In this document: positions 1-9,447 of the stretch, in pieces
Position numbering within the stretch: the first letter of the stretch is position 1
How the letters are laid out: each line of letters starts with the position of its first letter
NCBI GenBank assembly: GCA_021325355.1
Contig: JAJPHI010000018.1
Span: forward strand, 265,200-329,199
Source: Pseudomonadota bacterium
GTDB lineage: Bacteria; Desulfobacterota; Binatia; Binatales; Binataceae
Direction of reading: 5' to 3'
Length of the DNA: 64,000 nucleotides
Translations under genes and position numbers: made by a program
Notes under the pieces: model-generated
The model's input: the letters and a program-made list of their open reading frames with translations, nothing else
Told to the model about the DNA's origin: nothing
Databases searched by the model: none

Positions 1-1
1 T

Positions 2-979
2 TCACTCGAAGACCTGCAGGAGATGCTCGGACCGCAGGCGCTGCAGGATTTCCAGAATCTCCGCCAGGTGATGCTCATCCTGCGGCAGTCGGGCTACCTG
101 ATGCAGAAGGGCGATCATATGCAGCTCTCGCCCAAGGGCGTGCGGCGGATTGGGCAACTGGCGCTGCGCGACATCTACCAGGGACTCCTGAAGGATCGCT
201 CGGGGGCGCATCGCACCGACCATCGCGGCATCGCCGAGATTCGCCCCGACGAGGTCAAGCCGTACAGTTTCGGCGATCCGCTCAATCTGAGCCTCGTCGG
301 CACACTCAAGCATGCGCTGACCCGCCGGCCGGGGGTGCCGCTCCGCCTCGAACCCGGAGACTTCGAGATTTTTGAAAGTGATTACGGCAGCTCCTCGGCG
401 ACCGTGCTGTGCCTCGACATGTCATGGTCGATGAGCTGGGAGGGCCGGTTTGCCGCTGCCAAGAAGGTCGCGCTGGCGCTCGAAACCCTGATCCGCACCA
501 AGTTTCCGCGCGATTACTTCTCGATGGTCGGCTTTTTCACGCGGGCGGTCGAGCTCAAGCTCAAGGATTTGCCGGAAGCTTCGTGGAACATGGGCGATCC
601 GTTCACCAACCTTCAGGACGGGCTGCGCCTCGCCTCGGACCTGCTGTCGCATCACGCCTCGCGCAACAAGCATATTATCGTGATTACCGACGGTCAGCCG
701 ACCGCCTACTTCCTCAACAAGCGGCTCTATTGCGAGTGGCCCTTGTCCTTCGGCGGCATCAGCATGCGCGCCGCGCAGGAAACGCTGAAGGAGGTCGAAC
801 GCGTGACCCGCAAGGGCATCACGATCAACACCTTCATGCTCGACGACTCGCCGAGCCTGCGCGCCTTCGTCGAAAAGATGACCGCGATCAATCGCGGGCG
901 CGCCCTCTACACCCGCCCCGACCATCTGGGCGAATACATGCTGGTCGACTACCTGTCGAAGAAGCGCAAGCGCGCCTGA
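2..979 (+). CDS. VWA-domain protein (5' truncated by window edge)
   Basis: Open frame continues upstream of the first ATG to the window edge; MIDAS-like DMSWSMS motif and IIVITDGQPT, typical of VWA/CoxE-like proteins. Confidence 0.85.
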   Translation, partial: SLEDLQEMLGPQALQDFQNLRQVMLILRQSGYLMQKGDHMQLSPKGVRRIGQLALRDIYQGLLKDRSGAHRTDHRGIAEIRPDEVKPYSFGDPLNLSLVGTLKHALTRRPGVPLRLEPGDFEIFESDYGSSSATVLCLDMSWSMSWEGRFAAAKKVALALETLIRTKFPRDYFSMVGFFTRAVELKLKDLPEASWNMGDPFTNLQDGLRLASDLLSHHASRNKHIIVITDGQPTAYFLNKRLYCEWPLSFGGISMRAAQETLKEVERVTRKGITINTFMLDDSPSLRAFVEKMTAINRGRALYTRPDHLGEYMLVDYLSKKRKRA

Positions 980-989
980 CGCTCGGCGC

Positions 990-1592
990 TCAGGCGGTGC
1001 GCGGCAGCGAGGTCAGATGACGCGACTGCCGCGCGGAGATCATGTAGGCGACCGGGATAACCGCGAAGGCGCCGAGCGCCACGGTGGTGCTGAACCAGCC
1101 GACGGCCACGGCCAGAACATAGAGTCCGACGACGGCGAGGAAGACCTTGCGGACATACCGCACCAGGCGCGGGTCGATATCGTGATCGACCAGCCGCCCG
1201 CCGCTGGTCGCATAGGACCAGTGGAGCCAGCGCGCCAGGCCCGCCGCGCCGAGGTTAAGGCCGTAGATGGTCGTGGCCAGGGGCAGCCGCGGGTTGCGTC
1301 CGATCAGAGCGGCCGAGAACGGAATGAAGCAGATCGTCAACAGCAGCAGCAGAGTTATCCATACATGCACGCGATCCGAACGCCGAATCCAGTGCGACTC
1401 CATTTGATGGCCGAACCAGAAGTTGCCGACCACGATGAAGCTGACGAGGAAGGCGGTGAGCGCCGGCACCATCGCCTGGAGTTGGCGGGCGAGATCGCGG
1501 TTCGAGACTGCCTGCGGGGGGCGCAGATCCAGCACCAGCAAGGTCAGGACGATAGCGAAGACACCGTCGGCCAGGGCCATCAGGCGGCTCAC
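990..1592 (-). CDS. TMEM175/DUF1211-family membrane protein
   Basis: N-terminal RLMALADGVFAIVLTLLVLDL matches the FSDGVFAIxxTLL signature of TMEM175 family; several TM helices. Confidence 0.85.
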   Translation of the reverse strand: MSRLMALADGVFAIVLTLLVLDLRPPQAVSNRDLARQLQAMVPALTAFLVSFIVVGNFWFGHQMESHWIRRSDRVHVWITLLLLLTICFIPFSAALIGRNPRLPLATTIYGLNLGAAGLARWLHWSYATSGGRLVDHDIDPRLVRYVRKVFLAVVGLYVLAVAVGWFSTTVALGAFAVIPVAYMISARQSRHLTSLPRTA

Positions 1593-1641
1593 GCTGAGCC
1601 CGGCGCGCGCCGGCTGCTCTGCAGAGGAGTCGAGGCGCGGA

Positions 1642-2079
1642 TTAGCGAGAGAGTCGGGCGCTGAGATTGAAGAACTCCTGCAGCGTCTGGTTGAAACGGA
1701 AGAATTTGTCCTCGCGCAACTGATCGGTCGATTCGAGCCACAGCTCGTCGCCGACCAGAGCGAGCGAGCTCAGCGTGTGGCGCAGCTCGGGACGGCCGCC
1801 TCGCGCGATCTCCGCGAGCATCCGATCCCATACCGGGCGCCGGCCGCAAATCACGAAGTCGGGATCGAAGGCGGCGGTATCATCAAGCTGCACGGCGCGG
1901 GCGAGGCGGTAACCGTCAAATTCGAGGCCCACCAGGGGCGCGACGGGGTCATCGTTTTCGCCGATCACCTTGATCACGAAGCGGACCTCGGCGTAGCCGA
2001 GCCGGCGAAACAGCTCGCCCTCGGCCTCCATGAGGCGGCCGAGGGCGGCAAACCATTGCGGGTCGGGGAAGGCCGCCAT
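1642..2079 (-). CDS. SCP2 sterol-binding-like / lipid carrier domain protein
   Basis: 145 aa; SCP2-like pattern (FDPDFVICGRRPVWDRML...HTLSSLALVGDELWLES); ATGA overlap with the upstream ferritin-like gene. Confidence 0.65.
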   Translation of the reverse strand: MAAFPDPQWFAALGRLMEAEGELFRRLGYAEVRFVIKVIGENDDPVAPLVGLEFDGYRLARAVQLDDTAAFDPDFVICGRRPVWDRMLAEIARGGRPELRHTLSSLALVGDELWLESTDQLREDKFFRFNQTLQEFFNLSARLSR

Positions 2080-3194
2080 CAGCCCTCGAAGAATTTATTG
2101 AAGTCCGTGGGCAGCAGACAGCGCGGGCGCCGATCCAAGCCGGCCGAATCGCAGCGCTGCAGGTACTCGTTGACGATCCGCCGCCAGAGCTGTCCCTGCA
2201 GCTCCATGCCCTTGTCGAAATGATCCAGCCCACCGCCCATCAGGATGGCCATTGGTTCGACCTGCTCGGGCACGCCGAACAGTTGCAGGAGAATTTTTTC
2301 GGCGTCATCGAGTTCGTTGTGAATTTCAGCGGCGAGTTCGGGCCGCGACTTGAGCTGCTCGCGCAGATGAACCGTGCCGTAGCCGACGTGGCGCGATTCG
2401 TCCTGCATACAGCGTCTGAAGATCTCCTGATCGACGCGCGTGGGAGCAAGGAATTCGCCCTGACGAAACATCGTCAGCACGAAACCTTCACCCAGCAGAT
2501 GGAGCCGCGCAGTCTGCGCCGAGAAGTTGGGCGAGTCGAAGATTTTCTTCAGGCTCCATTCACTCGGCGGGCTGGCCACGCCAAGACCGCCGCCGTTGGC
2601 CAAGGCCCGTTTGCGAAAGACTTCGGTATGGCGCGCCTCGTCCATCGCCTGCGTGGCGAGAAATAACTTGACTTCGAGGAAGTCCTGGTTGATGCGGCTC
2701 ATCCAGCGCGTCGGCGCGTCCGCCGCGATAAATTCAACTTCGGTCAGGAAGGTGCAGAGCTGGCACATCGCGCGTTCGAGGTCGTCCGGCAACGGCTTAA
2801 GCTCGTGCCAGGGGATATCGCGCGCCGAGCTCCATTGTCGCGCGACGGCCTCTTCATAAAGCTCCATGACGTTGTCGGCCCAGCACTCCGCCTTCTGATT
2901 GACGGTGAAGCCGAGCGACGGCAGGTCAGACGGCAGCGCGGCGCCGCGCGGCGCCATCGAAAGATGATCACCGCCTTTTTCCGGCACCACGCCATACGTC
3001 CCGATTTCGATATCCTTGAGGCGCAGTCCGAGATTGCCGGGTCTCGCGTGCACGCCCCATTCGCCATGCTGATTCATCCAGCCGAGGTCAGGCGTGCCGC
3101 TATGGTAGAGCTTCTGCAGATATGCCGAGGGTTCATACTTGTACCGCGCTTCACTGCCGATCCGCGCTTCATCTTTGATCTGGACTGTCGGCAT
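2079..3194 (-). CDS. Ferritin-like diiron protein (R2-like oxidase/oxygenase type)
   Basis: Two carboxylate/histidine motifs (E...DEARH and E...DESRH) in a four-helix layout. Confidence 0.75.
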   Translation of the reverse strand: MPTVQIKDEARIGSEARYKYEPSAYLQKLYHSGTPDLGWMNQHGEWGVHARPGNLGLRLKDIEIGTYGVVPEKGGDHLSMAPRGAALPSDLPSLGFTVNQKAECWADNVMELYEEAVARQWSSARDIPWHELKPLPDDLERAMCQLCTFLTEVEFIAADAPTRWMSRINQDFLEVKLFLATQAMDEARHTEVFRKRALANGGGLGVASPPSEWSLKKIFDSPNFSAQTARLHLLGEGFVLTMFRQGEFLAPTRVDQEIFRRCMQDESRHVGYGTVHLREQLKSRPELAAEIHNELDDAEKILLQLFGVPEQVEPMAILMGGGLDHFDKGMELQGQLWRRIVNEYLQRCDSAGLDRRPRCLLPTDFNKFFEG

Positions 3195-3392
3195 AGATTG
3201 TCCCCTTGGGATGCCTCCGGATTTCGGCGCCGGCCATCTGCGGCGCCGGTCTCTAACTTAGGCCAATCGCGTCAACTTCGTCCATAGCGACCTGCGCGCA
3301 GCGCGTTCGGGCATGGCAAACAAGTGTCTTCCCATTCGTCGCGAATTCGGTTTTTTTGAAAACACTGAATGCAACAGGGAGGAGTTGCTGAA

Positions 3393-3971
3393 ATGAAGGG
3401 ATGGGGTGTTTTGTCTATGGCCGGCGCGCTCTGCGTCGGTTTAGCCGGTGTCGCCTTCGGTGCCAGCTCAGGGCCAACCACCAAGACCTTAACCGCCAAA
3501 CTGGTGATCAACTACAACCAGACGCAGACTCCGGGGGCATGTCCGAATGCCGGCTATGCGACCCTCGCTGCATGCAGCACCGACACCTGCTCATGTTTGG
3601 TGGACCCGAACGCGACAATTTCCGGCAAAATCGCCGGCAAAGGAACCGCCGTCGTGTCGATTACCGAGGATGAGAGTCAGCAGGTCCCGCTGACTCCTTC
3701 AAATTCCAAGGACGTCTGCACGCCCATGTACGTAAATGCCGATATCAATTCGACGCTGAAAGGCAATCCGCAGACTGAAACCATCAGCATGCATCTGGTC
3801 ATTTGTCACGCGCTGACTGCGAAGGGCAACGAGTCCATCGATGGCGGCTTCGGGATCGAGACGACGCCACCCGCCTCCAACGGCGCGACCGGCTGGGGCA
3901 CCGTGACGGGAAGCACGGACAACAGCACTGAGACGGCGACGTTGACCCTCAAGGGTTCGATCACCCAGTAG
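3393..3971 (+). CDS. Secreted protein of unknown function
   Basis: Signal peptide MKGWGVLSMAGALCVGLAGVAFGAS; GGGAGG RBS upstream of ATG 3393; Cys-containing Thr/Ser-rich mature region. Confidence 0.75.
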   Translation: MKGWGVLSMAGALCVGLAGVAFGASSGPTTKTLTAKLVINYNQTQTPGACPNAGYATLAACSTDTCSCLVDPNATISGKIAGKGTAVVSITEDESQQVPLTPSNSKDVCTPMYVNADINSTLKGNPQTETISMHLVICHALTAKGNESIDGGFGIETTPPASNGATGWGTVTGSTDNSTETATLTLKGSITQ

Positions 3972-3980
3972 TCATGCTGA

Positions 3981-4008
3981 CGTGCGCTCCTCGGCCGAGG
4001 AGCGCACG
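3981..4008. terminator. 28-bp perfect palindrome between convergent genes (hairpin/bidirectional terminator candidate)
   Basis: CGTGCGCTCCTCGG|CCGAGGAGCGCACG, lies between the stops at 3971 (+) and 4030 (-). No clear T-tract. Confidence 0.6.
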
Positions 4009-4029
4009 CTGCTTCAGCGCCTTCTGCGA

Positions 4030-5664
4030 TCAATAGCCGGCGAAGCCCATGTCGGTCGTAGCCTGCGCGTTGGGATCGGTGCAGACGTTGACCAGCGCCG
4101 GTTTGCCGGCCTTCATCGCGCGCTCAATCGCCGGTCTGATGTCGGCGGGCTTTTCGACGAACTCGCCATAGCCCCCCAGGGCCTCGACCAACTTGTCGTA
4201 GCGTTGATAACCGAGCTCGCGGCCGACATTGCCGCCGGTCTGGCGCGAGGTAAAGCCGGCGTTGTTCGAGACCACGACCACGATATTGAGCTTGTGACGG
4301 ATCGCGGTATCCATCTCCATCCCGTTCCAGCCGAAGGCGCCGTCGCCGCTCAGGACGACCACCGGCTTATCGGGGGCGGCCGCCTTGGCGCCGATACCGA
4401 AGGGGATACCGATTCCCATGCAGCCGTGCGGGCCGGCATTCAGGCTGCATCGCGCGCCGTAGATCGGAATTGACTGACGGGCGAAATTCAGAATTTCGTG
4501 GCCGTCGGTCACCAGGATCGTATCGCGCGAGATGACCTCCTTGACCTCGTTGCACAGCCGCAGCGGATGGATCGGAACATTATCGGAATGCAGCAGGGGC
4601 GCGCTGCGCTCGAGGTTCGAACGATGCTTCGCGCCGAGCTGGGCAACCCACGGCGTTTCCTCGCGCGGATTGAAGCGCCCCTTCGCTTCCGCGGTCAGTT
4701 GCTGGAGGACCAGCCGCGCGTCGCCGATAATGCCGACGTCGGCGGCGCGATTGTGACCGATCTCGCGTCCGTCGAGATTGACGTTGATGAACTTCGCCGT
4801 AGGCGAAAAGCGCGGCGCGCGCAGGAACGACAGCATCGAGTTGGCGCGCGCGCCGATTACCAGGACCGCGTCGGCCTCGCGGAACGCCGTCGAACGCGCC
4901 GCCGGAAACGACCGCGGATGATCCTCGGCGATAACGCCGCGACCCTGCGGCGTGGTGAAGAACGGAATCCCGGTGGTATCCACGAACTCCTGCAGCGCCG
5001 CTTCCGCGCCCGACCAGAGCACGCCGCTGCCGGTAAGGATTAACGGCTTGCGCGCCTCGGCGAGCACCTCGACGGCCTGGCGGATAAGCGCCGGGTCGCC
5101 GGCGGGGCGCGCCTCCGTGCGATAGCCGGGAGGCACCCAGTTGATGCGTTCCTCGTCGACCTTGCCGGCGAGGATATCTCCCGGCAGATCCAGATAGACC
5201 GGACCGCGCTTGCCATCGAGCGCTTCGCGAAAGGCGATACTGATGTACTCGGGAATCCGGTAACCAAGATCTATGCGATAGGCGCTCTTGACGATGGGTC
5301 GCATCATCGGCACCTGGTCCATTTCCTGGAAGGTGTCGAGCGTCCATCCGCGCATCGGCGCCGAACCGCCGATCGCGATGATGGGCGACGCGTCGGCCCA
5401 GGCATTGGCGAGGCCCGTCACCAGGTTGGCGACCCCCGGGCCCATCGGCGCAATACAGATGCCCGGCTTGCCGGTGACTCGCGCGTACGCGTGGGCCATC
5501 ATCGCCGCCGCCTGCTCATGGCGGACATAGATGCCCTGCATGCCCAGTTTAAGGCAGGCTTCGGCCGTCCCGCTGGTCGGCCCGCCCATCATGAAGAAAA
5601 AAGTATCGACGCCTTCCTGCTGAAAGCAGCGTGCGATTATCTCCTCACCTCGCAAAGTGCCCAT
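4030..5664 (-). CDS. Thiamine pyrophosphate-dependent enzyme (acetolactate synthase / oxalyl-CoA decarboxylase-like family)
   Basis: N-terminal TPP fold with RHEQAAAMMAHAYARVTGKPG, C-terminal GDGAFGWNGMEMDTAIRHKLNIVVVVSNN TPP motif. Confidence 0.9.
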   Translation of the reverse strand: MGTLRGEEIIARCFQQEGVDTFFFMMGGPTSGTAEACLKLGMQGIYVRHEQAAAMMAHAYARVTGKPGICIAPMGPGVANLVTGLANAWADASPIIAIGGSAPMRGWTLDTFQEMDQVPMMRPIVKSAYRIDLGYRIPEYISIAFREALDGKRGPVYLDLPGDILAGKVDEERINWVPPGYRTEARPAGDPALIRQAVEVLAEARKPLILTGSGVLWSGAEAALQEFVDTTGIPFFTTPQGRGVIAEDHPRSFPAARSTAFREADAVLVIGARANSMLSFLRAPRFSPTAKFINVNLDGREIGHNRAADVGIIGDARLVLQQLTAEAKGRFNPREETPWVAQLGAKHRSNLERSAPLLHSDNVPIHPLRLCNEVKEVISRDTILVTDGHEILNFARQSIPIYGARCSLNAGPHGCMGIGIPFGIGAKAAAPDKPVVVLSGDGAFGWNGMEMDTAIRHKLNIVVVVSNNAGFTSRQTGGNVGRELGYQRYDKLVEALGGYGEFVEKPADIRPAIERAMKAGKPALVNVCTDPNAQATTDMGFAGY

Positions 5665-6275
5665 CGCGGATGCAGCTCCTTCCGAGCGATGCCCGTAATG
5701 TGCGGGCTCGCTCGCAGATGTTGGAGCAATCCCACAGGCCGGATGTCAAGAGCAGCCGGGTCGGCGGTTCGGCAATTCGGGCGATGGGAAAACGACGCTC
5801 GGGTGCGCCGACACTTTCTGGGCGCGCCACTTTGCCACAACTGATGGTCAGACGGCGCCCAAGCGAAAGTTTAGGAGCCGCGTCGTCGGTGAGAAGCTTC
5901 ATTTGGCCATCGCTTGGTTAAAGTGAAAGCGCTCTTTTTTTCCGACCGCACTTGCCGGTGACAAAATTAACCGGGCAAAAAATTCAACTTCTTCAAAGTA
6001 AGCGAGTTTTGCCAAGCAATAAGCGCAAGGAAGCAAAATATGGCTGAGGCATAGCGCTTGCTGAAGTTATCAATGACCGCGGCCGACGCGATTGCACGGC
6101 GGGTGAACCTTGTCGGAAAGGGGATGCGGGAGCGACCGGTTGTGCTGGTCAAGCCGGAGGCAATTGCCGCAGCAACACGGCACCTAATCGAAATCAAATC
6201 GCAAACGTACTCAAGAGAGAGCAACGCTTCGGCGCGCGATAAGACCGACATCGACAAGCGGAGGATCATCAAATC

Positions 6276-7067
6276 GTGAGCGGGCAAACAACTGACGAAA
6301 TCAGGCGGCGTCTGCTGCATCGATTGAGCCAGCTCAATCTCGGCGGCGAGCTGTTCGACGAATTGATCGGCCAGATGATGCTGGTCAGCTATGCCGCCGG
6401 TACCACCATTTTCCATCAGGGATCGTCGGCGGAACTATTATTGTGGCTCGTCAAGGGCGTGGCGAAAGTCTATTGCCCGTTTGAGGACGCGAGCGGCCGG
6501 GTGCTCACGCGACTCGCCGGACCGGGCGATCTGCTGGGACAGATCAACAGTCTCAATGGCAACGGCCATCGGCAGTTGTTCGAGGCGCAGGCCGCGAGTA
6601 AGTGCGAAGTTGCGGTACTCGGCCGCGAGTGCGCGCTACGCGTCCTGCAGAAACTCGAGAAAACGCAACTGCTGACGCTGCTCGACAGTCTGCATCTGGT
6701 CTGGTCGGAAGCACTGTTCTGGTATGTGCGGCTGCTCGGGCTCGGCTTTCGCCATCGGCTCGAGGCGGTGCTGAGCGACCTGGCGTTGCGCTTTGGCGTC
6801 CGCGAAAAACGCGGAGTTTTGATCATTCCCGAGCTCTCGCAACTCGATCTCGCGGAAATGATCGGCAGCTCGCGGCCGATGATCACGCGCCTGCTCAAGG
6901 AGATGAGCGAGTCTGGTGAACTGGCGCGTCACGGCAAGCAGTTGATCATCACGCCCGAGGTGGCGTGGCTGAATGCGAGGACGCCGGTGTCGGCGACCGA
7001 CCCCCGGCGCCATCTCAACGGCGACGCGAGTTATCATCAGCCGATCATCGCCAATCATGCGGCCTGA
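6276..7067 (+). CDS. Crp/Fnr-family transcriptional regulator
   Basis: Cyclic-nucleotide-binding-like domain plus C-terminal HTH (QLDLAEMIGSSRPMITRLLKEM). GTG start. Confidence 0.85.
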   Translation: MSGQTTDEIRRRLLHRLSQLNLGGELFDELIGQMMLVSYAAGTTIFHQGSSAELLLWLVKGVAKVYCPFEDASGRVLTRLAGPGDLLGQINSLNGNGHRQLFEAQAASKCEVAVLGRECALRVLQKLEKTQLLTLLDSLHLVWSEALFWYVRLLGLGFRHRLEAVLSDLALRFGVREKRGVLIIPELSQLDLAEMIGSSRPMITRLLKEMSESGELARHGKQLIITPEVAWLNARTPVSATDPRRHLNGDASYHQPIIANHAA

Positions 7068-7191
7068 ACCTGGGCTGCGGGCGATCGGTGCGGCTTCCGG
7101 CGAAACGGCGGCGGCCGTCGATGCCGGCTGAGACGACTGGTGGTTCTGCCAAAGGGTCGGTACCTCGCGGAAGGAAAGGACGCGACAACAG

Positions 7192-7971
7192 ATGAAGGCG
7201 ACAGCTAAGGCGTTAGTGGTGGGACTGGGCGAGGTCGGCGGCGCCCTTGCCGAGATTCTGGATCGCGCTTTTGGCGCCGTTTTGCGCCAGGACCTCGAGC
7301 CGATTGCGGCTGACGCGCCGGTCGGCATCATGCATATCTGCATTCCTTTCAAGGAGGCGGAAAGCTTCAATCGCGCGGTGGTCGAATATGCCCGGAAGTT
7401 TCAGCCGGGCCTGATTATCGTCAACAGCACGGTGCTGCCGGGGACCACGCGCGCTATCGCTGACGCCACACGCCTCCCGACGGCTTACAGTCCCGTGCGC
7501 GGCAAGCACGTCCGCATGGTCGCCGACCTGCTGAAATATCGGAAATATGTCGCCGGCGTCACCGCCGAGGCCGCGCAGGCCGCGGCTCAGCATTTCAGCG
7601 CGGCAGGCATGAAAGTGGGCCGGATGGACAAGCCTGAGACTCTGGAACTCGCCAAGCTCGGCGAAACGACCTACTTCGGCCTCCAGATAGCCTTCGCGCA
7701 GGAGCTGAACCGCTACGCCGAACGGGTCGGCGGCGATTATGACGAGGCCATCGAATTCTTCGACGAGGTCGCGTTTCTGCCACCGGTCCGTTATTTTCCC
7801 GGTTTTATTGGCGGCCATTGCGTGATGCCGAATATCGAGCTGCTGCGCCGGATCGCCGGCTCACCCTTGCTGGAGGCGATCGTCGACTCGAATCGTCGTC
7901 GCGCCGAGGAGCTCGCGGCAACGTCCAACGGCGACGCGGCGCAGCGCGTGAAGCGTTCCGGCGAAGCTTGA
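7192..7971 (+). CDS. Short UDP-glucose/GDP-mannose dehydrogenase-like protein (N-terminal and central domains only)
   Basis: Rossmann VVGLGEVGGAL, NSTVLPGTT, and FIGGHCVMPN resembling the catalytic Cys motif of nucleotide-sugar dehydrogenases; 259 aa. Confidence 0.7.
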   Translation: MKATAKALVVGLGEVGGALAEILDRAFGAVLRQDLEPIAADAPVGIMHICIPFKEAESFNRAVVEYARKFQPGLIIVNSTVLPGTTRAIADATRLPTAYSPVRGKHVRMVADLLKYRKYVAGVTAEAAQAAAQHFSAAGMKVGRMDKPETLELAKLGETTYFGLQIAFAQELNRYAERVGGDYDEAIEFFDEVAFLPPVRYFPGFIGGHCVMPNIELLRRIAGSPLLEAIVDSNRRRAEELAATSNGDAAQRVKRSGEA

Positions 7972-8182
7972 AGCGGCGCTGACGGATTTTTCTTCCTCAC
8001 AATTCCGGGAGAATCTGCAGTTGCCCGTCCGATCGGCATTGGCGGCGGGCGGCGATTGCGCTCATCGTGTGCCCGGATGACAACGCGCGCGCACACTGCG
8101 CGCGGATAGACAATCGCTGCGAATTGCGGAAGTCTGCTGACGGGCAGGGTGCGCAGGCTTCGTCGACAGGGGACATAGACGC

Positions 8183-9430
8183 ATGACGGCGATCGAACGT
8201 CGGGGATGGTTCATCGTGGCGTGTCTTTTCCTGGTGTTGCTGCTGGTCTTCGGCGGCGGCTACAACACCGTTCCAGTATTTGTACCCGCCCTGTTGCGCG
8301 GCTTCCCCGCCTGGAGTCATCAGCGGGTTTCGATTCTCCCCAGCGTTCTCGCCCTTTCCGCCGGTGTCAGCGTGCTGCCGGTCGGATGGCTGCTCGATCG
8401 TTTCGAGGCCCGGGTGCTGATGGTGATCGGCTGTGTGACGGCGGGCTGCGGCTTCCTGGTGGCGAGCCGGGCCGACAGTTTCGCGCCGCTGCTGATTGCC
8501 TATCTGATGCTCGGATGCGGTATCGCGGCCGGCACGGCCTTGCCGGCGGCATATGTGATTGCGAACTGGTTCGAAGCCCGGCGCGGGCTCGCGATGGGTA
8601 TCGCGATCTCCGGTTCGACGATCGGCGGAATGGTGATGACGCTGGTGGCCGGCTATGCCATCCGCCACTGGGGATGGCGCGCGGCGTATCTCACGGTGGC
8701 ATTACCGATGATCGCCGTGGCGGCGCCGCTGGTGGCGGCGGCGGTGCGGAGTCGGCCGCCGGGCCGCGTCAAGCTGAACCCGAGGGACGCCGCGGCGGCG
8801 CTCGACGGCTATGAAGTTGCCGAGGCTTTGCGCACGCGTTCGTTCTGGATGATTGCCGCGGCGAATTTCTGTTTCGCCTTCTCCGCTACCGGCACCGCGA
8901 TCTACCTCGTCACCCATCTCGAGGGCGTGGGCTACAGCCAGGCCAACGCGGCGCTGGCGATGAGCCTCATTTTCGGCATCGCGGCGTTGGGCAAGATCCT
9001 GATGGGATTGCTGGCCGATCGGCTGATGGCGCGGCGGACGCTCGCGCTCGATTTTCTAATCCAGGCGGGTGGCATCGCGCTGGTCTTCCAGGTGGCGCGT
9101 CCCGCCGGAATTGCCGCCTTCGTGCTGATCTATGGCATTTCGATCGCCGCGCCGCTGAGTCTCCTGCCGGTGCTGGTGGCGGAATCGATGGGGCTCAAGC
9201 GCTTTGGTCTGATCGGTGGTCTCGAGGGGTTGGTGCAAACCTTCGGCGCGGCGGTCGGGCCGATTGTCTCCGGCCGCATTTTCGATGCGACCCGCAGTTA
9301 TACCTTCGCCTTCGAACTGTTCATCCTGATCAATCTGATTGGCGCGCTTTGCGCTTTCTCATGCGAGCCGTTTACGCCGGAGCCTCAGGCCGAACTGCGC
9401 CTCGCCCGTCCGGCTACCGCGCCTTCCTGA
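8183..9430 (+). CDS. MFS transporter
   Basis: About 12 TM helices, MFS-like pattern (GWLLDRFEARVLMVIG; GLLADRLMARR). Confidence 0.9.
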   Translation: MTAIERRGWFIVACLFLVLLLVFGGGYNTVPVFVPALLRGFPAWSHQRVSILPSVLALSAGVSVLPVGWLLDRFEARVLMVIGCVTAGCGFLVASRADSFAPLLIAYLMLGCGIAAGTALPAAYVIANWFEARRGLAMGIAISGSTIGGMVMTLVAGYAIRHWGWRAAYLTVALPMIAVAAPLVAAAVRSRPPGRVKLNPRDAAAALDGYEVAEALRTRSFWMIAAANFCFAFSATGTAIYLVTHLEGVGYSQANAALAMSLIFGIAALGKILMGLLADRLMARRTLALDFLIQAGGIALVFQVARPAGIAAFVLIYGISIAAPLSLLPVLVAESMGLKRFGLIGGLEGLVQTFGAAVGPIVSGRIFDATRSYTFAFELFILINLIGALCAFSCEPFTPEPQAELRLARPATAPS

Positions 9431-9447
9431 GAATCGGAGCGGCGTGA

